Source of the DNA: Phycisphaeraceae bacterium
GTDB lineage: Bacteria > Planctomycetota > Phycisphaerae > Phycisphaerales > Phycisphaeraceae
DNA length: 9,269 bases
Assembly: GCA_028281215.1 (NCBI GenBank)
Contig: JANQKH010000509.1
Coordinates: 1 to 9,269, forward strand
Reading direction: 5' to 3'
The position numbers were made by a program, and so were the translations under genes. Each line of letters starts with the position of its first letter. The first letter of the stretch is position 1. The notes beneath the pieces were generated by a model that saw nothing but the letters and a program-made list of their open reading frames with translations, was not told the origin of the DNA and did not search any database. This document shows, in pieces, positions 1 through 6,247 of this stretch.

Positions 1-3000
1 GTACCGAAACTCAAACGCCGCCTGGTCCCGCACAATCAGCACAAACTCACCGGCATCCAACGCCGTGACCACGCTGGTCGTGAAGTCGAATGTCAGGCCG
101 TTCTTGAAACGAACGAATGCGGTGTCCAACCGATCGGGGCCGGTATTTTGAAATTCGATGAATTCAAACAGTTGCGCATCGGCGAAGCCGGCGTTGATTT
201 CATTCGTGGTCGGATCGTGCGGGTTGTAGTTCACTTCCGTGATGGAAAAGTTGGTCAGGTCGGCTGGTGTGTTGACGCGGAAGAAAGCGACGTCCTTGGC
301 CGACCATCCGCCGACGTCGCGCGTGCGCACGGTGATGAATACATTTTCCGTCACGTCGATCGGCGCACCATCCCACAAGATGGCGGTTGGGCTGATCGCT
401 CCGCCGGGCAGGCGCGGGTCGCTGCCGTCAAGAGTGAAATACACATCGCCCGCGCCGTGCTCATTGTTTAACACCACATCGAAACCGACGGGCACCGTGC
501 CGCCATATTGGTTGAACGCGGGCGCGGCGATATCGGGATAGAGGTCGTCGTTCGTGTCCTTGAACTGTTGCAAGACGACATCGCTTCGTTGCGGCAGATA
601 GTCGTTCAAGAGTCGTAGGCGTTCGGTTTCCCACTGGTCGTCGCGTGTGTAGAGTTCGTACGGCCCGTTGCGCCGATGAACATCCCTTCGATAATCGCCC
701 CACCGCGCCGATTCGGCGACGACGGCGTCGCGGACCTGTTCGATGCGTTCGTTGTATTGCGCGATCACGGATGCAGAGGAAAGCACGCCGCCGTTGAAGA
801 AATGTTTGTGCACGAGGTCGCCGAACAGGGCGCGGAAGTCGGCGTTTTGTCGCAGCGCCTGAAAGATTTCGCCGGGCGAGTTGTTGTTGTTCGCGCCGAT
901 GCGGTTGGTGCTCAAGCTTTTGAGCGAGTGCTCGGCGTCCCAACTGAAGAAATGGAACTGCCCACCGGGTTCACGTTTGCGTGCGGCGTACCAGTTGTGG
1001 TGCGGCCAATCGGTATTGCCCCCGTAGAAATTCAACATCATGTATTCGGCGAACTGTTCGACATTAAGGTATTGCTGGAGTTGCTGGTAGGCGGTATCGG
1101 ACGACAGGCCACCGTTGACAATCGCCATCATCTGGTTCCAGGCAACGAGATCGCCGTCGATGGCTTCGTTGCTGTTGATGGCATCGTATTCTTCTTTTTC
1201 GCCGCCGAAGTAAGACGCGGCGAAGGGGGCGCTGGGTCGTTCCACGACGTTGTAGAGTCCCCAGTACATGCCGTTGAGGTAGAGGTGGACGTACGTGCCG
1301 TGCGACGCGACGCCTGACATTTGCAGTTGGAGATCGCGCATGAGTTGATCGCGCACGAACTGCGCCATGGTGCGTTGATCACCACCGGTGTGGTTGGCGT
1401 GGTGCCAGGTGAGGTTATACCCGGCGCGGAGGACGATGGTGTCGAAGGAGTCGGTCGCGTCGTCGCCGAAAATCGGCGCATTGAGTTTCGAGTCGCCGTA
1501 CTGACTTTTGAAAAGAAGGCGCAGCGAGTGTTTGGGTGAATTGGAAGGCGTGCGACTCGCCCCGCCTTGGACGCGTACACCTGCGTCGATTTGAAATTCG
1601 AGTTCGCCTGTCGGGTCGATCCATTCGACCGACGTCGGGCGTTCCCAGTTGACACCGCTGCTTTGCGGGTTCTGATAGATGCCGTTCGTCTCGTCAAACA
1701 GATGCTCGAGGTCGGTCACCAGAGAAAGAGTCGGCAATGCGGTCAATGCGTCCGGTAAAACGGCTGCGTAGGCGGGATCCTGCGCGACTTCCGGGTCGAT
1801 TTCATAGTCGGCCGGCAAGCCTGACCAGCTTGATGGGTATCCTGCCGGATTGTTGCCTTGCGTGATGACATCGTTGATGAACAGATAAGTTTGCGTGTCG
1901 ACATTACTGGCGACAAAACCCTCTTTGAAGGCAAACGCGCGGAGCGTGGTGGTCGTGCTAATGATGATGGGTCCGGTGTAAACCGTGCCGTTGGTCTGCG
2001 TCGGTGTACTGCCGTCAATCGTATAGACGATGGTCGCGCCGGCCGTTTGCGTTTCGATCTCGACACTGAACGGCGTATCAAAAAATCCGCGATCGACACT
2101 AAACGTCGTGTCGGCGACGAAGTTGATCACACCGGCGTCGTTGTCCGCGCCGGGTGTGGACTGCGCGAAGAAGACTTCGTCGCCGAATTCATCGAGGCCA
2201 TAGGAAATGTCCTGCTGCTGTTGCGGAAACGCCGGTGCGTATTCGTGCACAACCTGTCCGTTCGGCTTGGTGATCGCCAGGTATTCCCCGCCTGCGCTGA
2301 GTCGGTAATTGGTGTGCAGGTAACCGTTCTCATCAAGTTGCGGATCGGTGATGTTTTCATTGGAAGCAAGAATCACCAGGAATCCATTCGCTGCAATGGT
2401 CGTGCCGACGGGGATCGTCCACTTGGTCAAGTCATCTTCATCGTCGGTCAGGTGGAAGCCGCCAAGATCGAACGCCTGGTTGGTGAGATTTTCGATTTCG
2501 ATCCAATCGGGAAAGATCGGATTACCGAAGGGATCGTTGACCGTCGGCCGAATGCGCGTGGACAACGTGGTCGCGTTCGACGCCATGAACTCGGAAATAC
2601 GCACGGTCGGTGCGACGGGCGTGGTGAAGCTGAGTGTGTCGGGCGCCCAAGTGGTTCCCGCAGCATTGGCGGCCTGGCTTCGGTAAAAGTAAGTCGTGGT
2701 TTCGTTGAGGTTGGTGAGTGTTTCGAAGAACGGGCCAAACGTTTCGCCGACAACAAACTGCTGGTCCCACGCGCCGGCGTCGGTTCCGCCGTCGGTCGTA
2801 CCGTAGTAGATGGTCACGCTTGGCGGATCGCCGCCGAGGTCGGTCACTTCGCCGCCGACATCCGCACGAAACGCCTGCACGTTGCTCGCCGGCGCATTGA
2901 CAATCGCCGGCGGCGTGACGGGCAACGTGGTGAATGTTTCCGTGCTGCCTGACCACACCTCACCCGCCTGGTTCACAGCATGAACGCGATAGAAATATTG

Positions 3001-4314
3001 CGTGCCGAAGTTGAGGTTGCCGACGAAGGCGTCGAAACCGGCGCTTTGCGGACCGACGGGCACCGAAGCATCCCACACTACCGGATTTGTGCCGCCATCG
3101 GTTGTGCCGTAATACACGGTGATCGTCGGCGGATCGCCGCCGGTGTCGTCGACCTGTCCGACCAACTCCGCGGTGAACGCTTCGACTTCCGCAGCGGGCA
3201 AGGTGGACACCGTCGGCAACGAAAGCGTGCGCGTGGTGAATGACTCACTGCTGGGGGACCACGCTTCGCCGGCGCTGTTGCTGACGTGCGCGCGGTAAAA
3301 ATACGTCGTGTCCTGTGCAAGGTTGTCGAGCAACGTGCTGAACGCGCCGGCTTGCGCGCCGAGGTTGACCGCATGCTGCCACGCACCGGCGTTCGTGCCT
3401 TGATCGGTTGTGCCATAGTAAAGCGTGACGGTTGGGTCTTCGTTGCCGGTGTCGGTCACGGCGCCGCGCGCGCCGGCGGTGAACGCTTCGACATTCGTCG
3501 CGATGTCGTTGGTCACGGCAGGTGGACTGACCGGCGTGTTTTGAATCAACCGAACGCCGTTGAGCGCATAACCTTTGCTACCGTCGGCGATACCGCTGCC
3601 AACGCCCGGCGTCGCGCCGGTGTATTGCTGGGACACGATCTGGAACACGCCGTCGCTTCCGGGGTCGATGTTCAACCATTGCGCCACATAACCTTGCCCG
3701 GGTTGATGGTTTTGTCCGGTCCAGATGGCGACCTGGTTTCCGGCGAGGCCTTCGGTAATCACACCGATGCCGGTGCTGTGCGCGTGGTCGAAACTATCTG
3801 CGCCGAAAATCGAAATGAGCGTCCATCGGTTGGTGTAGTTGTTGTTACCTCGGATGGCGGTGCCTGCGAACTCGTATCGCGCGTCTGCATTTAAACCGAA
3901 AAACTGATAGATGTACGAATCATTTTGAGACGCAACGACCTCGAGCGAATGTGGGTTGCCCGTGGTGAAATCGACAAACCCGTCGAAGATGGCCGCGGCG
4001 TCGGAGCCGGCGGGCGGTGTACCGCTACTGGAACGGAACGATACGCCGTTGGCGATCGTGGTCAGTGTGACGCCGGTGTCGGAGCCGTCGGCGATGTCCT
4101 TCAACAAACCTTCGGCGACGCCGTTGGCGGCATAGGTGGTCGTGTTGGGATGCGTCAACGTGTCCGGCGCGACGTCGTTGTACGCGATGAAATCAACCGC
4201 CGAAAGAAGCAACCGTGGTTCAAGCGGCAGCAATGACACAAAACCGCACGACGGGGCCGCGTGTTTGCAATGGGTTAGAAATGGGTGATTCCCTCTTTTC
4301 GACACCGGCTGCAT
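1..4314 (-). CDS. Giant secreted LEPR-XLL / FN3-like / LTD / CotH-kinase modular protein (C-terminus beyond left edge)
   Basis: The minus frame is open from the ATG at 4314 to base 1 (1438 codons, no stop), so the C-terminus is missing. An in-frame TGA at 4324-4326 limits the start; no clear Shine-Dalgarno is visible. Modules read by translation: LEPR-XLL motif at residues 31-37; a beta-rich domain, about 40-258; three FN3-like repeats, about 262-567; LTD 1, about 571-725; a chitobiase/hexosaminidase-C-like domain, about 735-815, with YTIDGSTP; a CotH domain, about 855-1255; a second chitobiase-C-like domain, about 1259-1350, with FTLDGSDP; and LTD 2 from about 1354. CotH landmarks are GGASR...K928, HLYLNGMYWGLYNVVE (ending E1025), NTDW...NWY (D1102, N1107) and WDAE (D1126). 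Bacillus CotH is an atypical spore-coat kinase; large CotH/LTD proteins are common in planctomycetes and presumed to act at the surface. Kinase activity here is inference. The WD40 gene lies 174 bases upstream on the same strand. Confidence 0.92.
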   Translation of the reverse strand, partial: MQPVSKRGNHPFLTHCKHAAPSCGFVSLLPLEPRLLLSAVDFIAYNDVAPDTLTHPNTTTYAANGVAEGLLKDIADGSDTGVTLTTIANGVSFRSSSGTPPAGSDAAAIFDGFVDFTTGNPHSLEVVASQNDSYIYQFFGLNADARYEFAGTAIRGNNNYTNRWTLISIFGADSFDHAHSTGIGVITEGLAGNQVAIWTGQNHQPGQGYVAQWLNIDPGSDGVFQIVSQQYTGATPGVGSGIADGSKGYALNGVRLIQNTPVSPPAVTNDIATNVEAFTAGARGAVTDTGNEDPTVTLYYGTTDQGTNAGAWQHAVNLGAQAGAFSTLLDNLAQDTTYFYRAHVSNSAGEAWSPSSESFTTRTLSLPTVSTLPAAEVEAFTAELVGQVDDTGGDPPTITVYYGTTDGGTNPVVWDASVPVGPQSAGFDAFVGNLNFGTQYFYRVHAVNQAGEVWSGSTETFTTLPVTPPAIVNAPASNVQAFRADVGGEVTDLGGDPPSVTIYYGTTDGGTDAGAWDQQFVVGETFGPFFETLTNLNETTTYFYRSQAANAAGTTWAPDTLSFTTPVAPTVRISEFMASNATTLSTRIRPTVNDPFGNPIFPDWIEIENLTNQAFDLGGFHLTDDEDDLTKWTIPVGTTIAANGFLVILASNENITDPQLDENGYLHTNYRLSAGGEYLAITKPNGQVVHEYAPAFPQQQQDISYGLDEFGDEVFFAQSTPGADNDAGVINFVADTTFSVDRGFFDTPFSVEIETQTAGATIVYTIDGSTPTQTNGTVYTGPIIISTTTTLRAFAFKEGFVASNVDTQTYLFINDVITQGNNPAGYPSSWSGLPADYEIDPEVAQDPAYAAVLPDALTALPTLSLVTDLEHLFDETNGIYQNPQSSGVNWERPTSVEWIDPTGELEFQIDAGVRVQGGASRTPSNSPKHSLRLLFKSQYGDSKLNAPIFGDDATDSFDTIVLRAGYNLTWHHANHTGGDQRTMAQFVRDQLMRDLQLQMSGVASHGTYVHLYLNGMYWGLYNVVERPSAPFAASYFGGEKEEYDAINSNEAIDGDLVAWNQMMAIVNGGLSSDTAYQQLQQYLNVEQFAEYMMLNFYGGNTDWPHHNWYAARKREPGGQFHFFSWDAEHSLKSLSTNRIGANNNNSPGEIFQALRQNADFRALFGDLVHKHFFNGGVLSSASVIAQYNERIEQVRDAVVAESARWGDYRRDVHRRNGPYELYTRDDQWETERLRLLNDYLPQRSDVVLQQFKDTNDDLYPDIAAPAFNQYGGTVPVGFDVVLNNEHGAGDVYFTLDGSDPRLPGGAISPTAILWDGAPIDVTENVFITVRTRDVGGWSAKDVAFFRVNTPADLTNFSITEVNYNPHDPTTNEINAGFADAQLFEFIEFQNTGPDRLDTAFVRFKNGLTFDFTTSVVTALDAGEFVLIVRDQAAFEFRY
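2614..3531 (-). repeat. Three FN3-like protein repeats of exactly 102 residues
   Basis: Residues about 262-567 form three tandem modules. Landmarks recur with a period of exactly 102 residues (306 bases). The phenylalanine of V-E/Q-A-F is at 278, 380 and 482; the tryptophan after YYGTTD is at 312, 414 and 516; the F of the closing FTT is at 359, 461 and 563. Each module also has a YFYR strand followed by H/Q-A/V...N-x-A-G. The pattern resembles fibronectin type III-like spacers of bacterial surface proteins. The copies clearly differ in sequence, so the duplication is not very recent. Confidence 0.8.
4204..4224 (-). other. LEPR-XLL motif near the N-terminus of the giant protein
   Basis: Residues 31-39 read LEPRLLLSA, matching the LEPR-XLL signature found near the start of very large planctomycete proteins. 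The preceding 30 residues are basic and mixed, without the long hydrophobic run of a normal Sec signal. This fits the family habit of a motif-bearing leader followed directly by the mature beta-rich region. It also supports the ATG at 4314 as the start. An export or sorting role is inferred from the family, not shown here. Confidence 0.85.
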
Positions 4315-4488
4315 TCTACCAGTTCAGAGAGAAAAGCGGGCCTATTCGCGCGTCAATCGCCGGGTGAATTGCAATTGAAGAAGTGATAACAATCACCATC
4401 AATGTGCCGTGACTGGCTCGGGGATCACGACAATGTTTCTTCCATGCCCGCACGCAGCCCACAACCGGCATACTTGACGTCCGCCTCC
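4315..4488. other. Intergenic spacer between the WD40 gene and the giant CotH gene
   Basis: 174 bases with no supportable gene. It holds a short inverted repeat, GTGAT-aaca-ATCAC (4383-4396), followed in the minus direction by a short pyrimidine run, and a 10-base palindrome AATTGCAATT just beside it. Neither is strong enough to call a terminator or promoter. It is unclear whether the downstream gene has its own promoter here or is read through from the WD40 gene. Confidence 0.5.
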
Positions 4489-5481
4489 TCAATCCACCAG
4501 CCATACACGCACCGAGCGGTCCATGCTGCCCGATACCACGCGCTTGCCGTCTTTGCTCAGGTCCACGCCGAGCACGCTCAGGCGATGGTCCCGCCATGTG
4601 TGCGTCGGCTGATCTACCTGGCTCACGTGCCACACCTTGACCGTTTTGTCCTGACTACCGGTCACGATCGTTTTGCCATCATCGCTGATGGCGATGGCGT
4701 GCACGGGCTCGCTGTGGGCGCGGATGGAAACCAGCGCTTGCTCACCCGACTCGGCGTTCCATAGTTTGATCACACCGTTACGATCGCCCGAGGCGATGTA
4801 TTTGCCGTTTGACGTCATCGCCACTGCATGCACGGGCGCATCGTGCCCGGTCAACGTTGCGATCGGCTGCCGACCTTTTTCGGTATCCCAAATCTTGATC
4901 GTCTGATCGTAACCGCAAGAGACCGCCGTCTTGCCGTCCGCGCTGATGTCCACGCCGTACACACTGGTGGTGTGCGCTTGAAACGTGCGCAGCGCGCGAC
5001 CGCCCTTTTCCGCGTCCCAGATCTTCACCGATTCGTCCATGCTGCCCGACACGATCTTTTTTCCATCGTCACTGATCGCGACGGAAAAAACCGGCCGACT
5101 GTGACCGGTCAAGGTGAGCATCGCCTTGCCGCCCTTGTTCACATCCCACATCTTGATCGTCTCGTCCATGCTGCACGACACCAGCCGCGCGCCATCTTTG
5201 CTCAGCGCCACGGCATACACGCCCCACTTGTGTCCCTTGAGCACCATAACCGGCTGACCGCCCTTCTCGGCGTCCCAAATCCGAATCGTCTTGTCCTCGC
5301 CGGCCGAAACGATGCGCTTGCCGTCAGCGCTGAACTTCACCGTGCGCACGAAGTAATCGTGGCCGGTGAATGTGGGGACGTTCTGATCAACATCATCCGC
5401 AGCGGGCGCACTCGGCACGGCAAACATCATCAGTACGGTGCCCAGCATGAACAAACACAACCTGGGATCGAAGCAAATCAT
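4489..5481 (-). CDS. Exported seven-bladed WD40 beta-propeller protein
   Basis: 330 residues from the ATG at 5481, chosen because AGGA (5489-5492) lies 7 bases upstream; the TTG at 5487 sits too close to it. Residues 1-28 form a signal peptide: Arg7, a hydrophobic core at about 8-22, then P-S-A-P-A-A for cleavage. The rest is seven WD40 repeats. The GH-type dipeptides start at 40, 83, 126, 169, 212, 255 and 298 (GH, GH, GH, AH, GH, AH, DH). The blade tryptophans are at 69, 112, 155, 198, 241, 284 and 327, as WD in the first four and WN, WH and WL in the last three. The residues before the first GH resemble the outer strand of a blade, so the ring probably closes in the usual Velcro manner. 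No enzyme domain is attached; a periplasmic or surface protein-binding scaffold is the likely role, partner unknown. Confidence 0.93.
   Translation of the reverse strand: MICFDPRLCLFMLGTVLMMFAVPSAPAADDVDQNVPTFTGHDYFVRTVKFSADGKRIVSAGEDKTIRIWDAEKGGQPVMVLKGHKWGVYAVALSKDGARLVSCSMDETIKMWDVNKGGKAMLTLTGHSRPVFSVAISDDGKKIVSGSMDESVKIWDAEKGGRALRTFQAHTTSVYGVDISADGKTAVSCGYDQTIKIWDTEKGRQPIATLTGHDAPVHAVAMTSNGKYIASGDRNGVIKLWNAESGEQALVSIRAHSEPVHAIAISDDGKTIVTGSQDKTVKVWHVSQVDQPTHTWRDHRLSVLGVDLSKDGKRVVSGSMDRSVRVWLVD
4492..5364 (-). repeat. Seven WD40 repeats with an exact 43-residue (129-base) period
   Basis: Every blade is the same length: neither the GH dipeptide nor the blade tryptophan shifts by a single residue across seven copies. 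Linkers recur too, for example WDAEKGG in blades 1 and 3 and a related EKG or NKGG in blades 2 and 4. The blades differ at many other positions. Confidence 0.9.
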
Positions 5482-5488
5482 GAACAAT

Positions 5489-5492
5489 TCCT
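5489..5492 (-). promoter_or_regulatory. Shine-Dalgarno site that decides the WD40 start
   Basis: AGGA on the minus strand, 7 bases before the ATG at 5481 and only 1 base from the alternative TTG at 5487. It therefore favours the ATG. Confidence 0.65.
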
Positions 5493-5696
5493 AGGTTAGG
5501 ATTCAGGGTCACAAATATGGAACGGGAATACTTGGCCAGTGATCATACAGTGATGTCCTGATGTCGGTCTGGATCTGCCGGGATACGAACGGAATCCAAA
5601 GCAAACGCGGCCGGCTAACCCAAGCTTACTCAACTGTATGTTGGCGGAAAAATCCCTCGCTTGCCATTCATACTCGTATTTTGTTTGCATATCAGG

Positions 5697-5702
5697 TATA
5701 AT
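5697..5702 (+). promoter_or_regulatory. Possible -10 box (TATAAT)
   Basis: Exact TATAAT in a locally AT-rich stretch. No TTGACA-like box lies 16-18 bases upstream; the closest is TTGCCA at 5661-5666, with a spacer of 30. If used, it would give the sulfatase a leader of roughly 540 bases, or serve an unannotated transcript. Confidence 0.3.
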
Positions 5703-5941
5703 GATCCTTTCCCGCGCGATCGGTGTGGGCATTTCCTGAACCGGAAGTTTTATTGTTGTTCTTTTTGGTGAATAAGTGCGGACGTACAAGGCATCATGGC
5801 GGAAACCTGGTGCCCAGTGAGGATGGAGCATCGAAATTGCACCAAGAACAGAGGGAAATTCCGCCACAGGGCTCGCGCGGCGCTGCGCTACCACCGGAGT
5901 GCTGCGTAACGATGTTTGTGCGCGCGGGCGTCGTCCAATCG

Positions 5942-6123
5942 TGTCCGCTGGACATGTCCGGACACGTTCCGGACATGATTCCGGACATCGAAACCGGCGG
6001 TTTGGGGCGAAAAACGGAGGCCGGACGTCCGGACATTCTGGCCGGACATGACGTTAACCTGTTTCATGGAAGCACGTTAGATGCAGAATCTGGACGCTTA
6101 AGGTACCCCCTATGTCCGGACAT
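5942..6123. repeat. Cluster of TCCGGACA palindromes and half sites
   Basis: Copies seen: TGTCC-gct-GGACA (5942-5954); perfect TGTCCGGACA (5955-5964); tandem 12-base units TTCCGGACATGA (5967-5978) and TTCCGGACATCG (5979-5990); CCGGACGTCCGG (6021-6032) overlapping TCCGGACA (ending 6035); GCCGGACATG (6041-6050); and the 12-base palindrome ATGTCCGGACAT (6112-6123). GGACA elements end at 5954, 5964, 5975, 5987, 6035, 6048 and 6122, so the first four are 10-12 bases apart, about one DNA turn. The cluster lies 125-300 bases before the sulfatase start. It could be an operator array, a protein-binding or processing site, or a degraded repeat family. Function unknown. Confidence 0.75.
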
Positions 6124-6145
6124 GTACGTTTGTGCGCGCTGCGGG

Positions 6146-6177
6146 CTGATCGACAGTTGGGCCGGGCGGTCGATCGG
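6146..6177. promoter_or_regulatory. Inverted repeat (dyad) upstream of the sulfatase, operator-like
   Basis: GATCGAC (6148-6154) is mirrored exactly by GTCGATC (6169-6175), with 14 bases between. The outer bases extend it to nine pairs if one G-T pair is allowed. The half-site centres are 21 bases apart, two DNA turns, as expected for a dimeric regulator. It ends just before the TATGAT at 6184, where a -35 region would be. It could equally form an RNA hairpin if transcription starts upstream. Confidence 0.4.
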
Positions 6178-6183
6178 GCCGGT

Positions 6184-6189
6184 TATGAT
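6184..6189 (+). promoter_or_regulatory. Candidate -10 box (TATGAT) for the sulfatase gene
   Basis: TATGAT matches TATAAT at five of six positions and would give a leader of about 50 bases. It sits in the loop between GGGCC (6176-6180) and GGCCC (6190-6194). No good -35 box is visible at normal spacing, since the region is occupied by the GATCGAC dyad. This is compatible with activator dependence, but it is only a pattern call. Confidence 0.35.
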
Positions 6190-6240
6190 GGCCCGCGTTC
6201 GCTGTGCCGTCCGCGCGGCGGGCCCCAATGATGAATCTTC

Positions 6241-6246
6241 AAGGAG
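6241..6246 (+). promoter_or_regulatory. Shine-Dalgarno AAGGAG that bears on the sulfatase start codon
   Basis: A strong AAGGAG ends one base before the ATG at 6248 but seven bases before an in-frame GTG at 6254. By spacing, GTG is the better initiator; by codon type, ATG is. The proteins differ by only two residues. Confidence 0.7.
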
Positions 6247-6247
6247 C

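Larger units (their letters stand above)
5482..6247. other. Long non-coding region between divergent WD40 and sulfatase genes
   Basis: 766 bases with no convincing gene. The sulfatase frame stays open upstream to 5723, but the translation there has no recognisable domain, carries no export signal at its front and is dominated by translated palindromes. The part next to the WD40 gene (about 5500-5700) is less GC-rich and shows only a weak minus-strand TATGAT (around 5545). The sulfatase side holds a consensus TATAAT, the TCCGGACA palindrome cluster and a separate dyad beside a TATGAT, all listed separately. A leader RNA or small RNA cannot be excluded. Confidence 0.7.

Noticed and set aside
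1858..2952. 364-codon plus-strand reading frame
   Set aside because: It is antisense to the FN3-like, LTD and chitobiase-like modules, whose minus-strand translation is unmistakable. Its Arg/Gly/Val-rich content is typical of a shadow frame.
4383..4396. GTGAT-aaca-ATCAC hairpin as terminator of the WD40 gene
   Set aside because: The stem is only five pairs, AT-rich, with no clear T-run. It is too weak to call.
5482..5487. TTG start at 5487 for the WD40 protein
   Set aside because: It is one base from the AGGA site, whereas the ATG at 5481 has normal spacing.
5496..5894. 132-codon minus-strand reading frame upstream of the WD40 gene
   Set aside because: No domain, signal or ribosome site; it starts at a GTG, and its composition looks like translated intergenic DNA. 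Kept as non-coding, without full certainty.
5942..6123. TCCGGACA repeats as a CRISPR array
   Set aside because: The units are 8-12 bases and palindromic, with spacers of only a few bases and irregular later spacing; no cas gene is present.
5723..6247. Upstream extension of the sulfatase reading frame (175 extra codons)
   Set aside because: It would put a signal peptide in the middle of the protein, has no recognisable domain, and its residues are dictated by the TCCGGACA palindromes. The AAGGAG at 6241 marks the true start.
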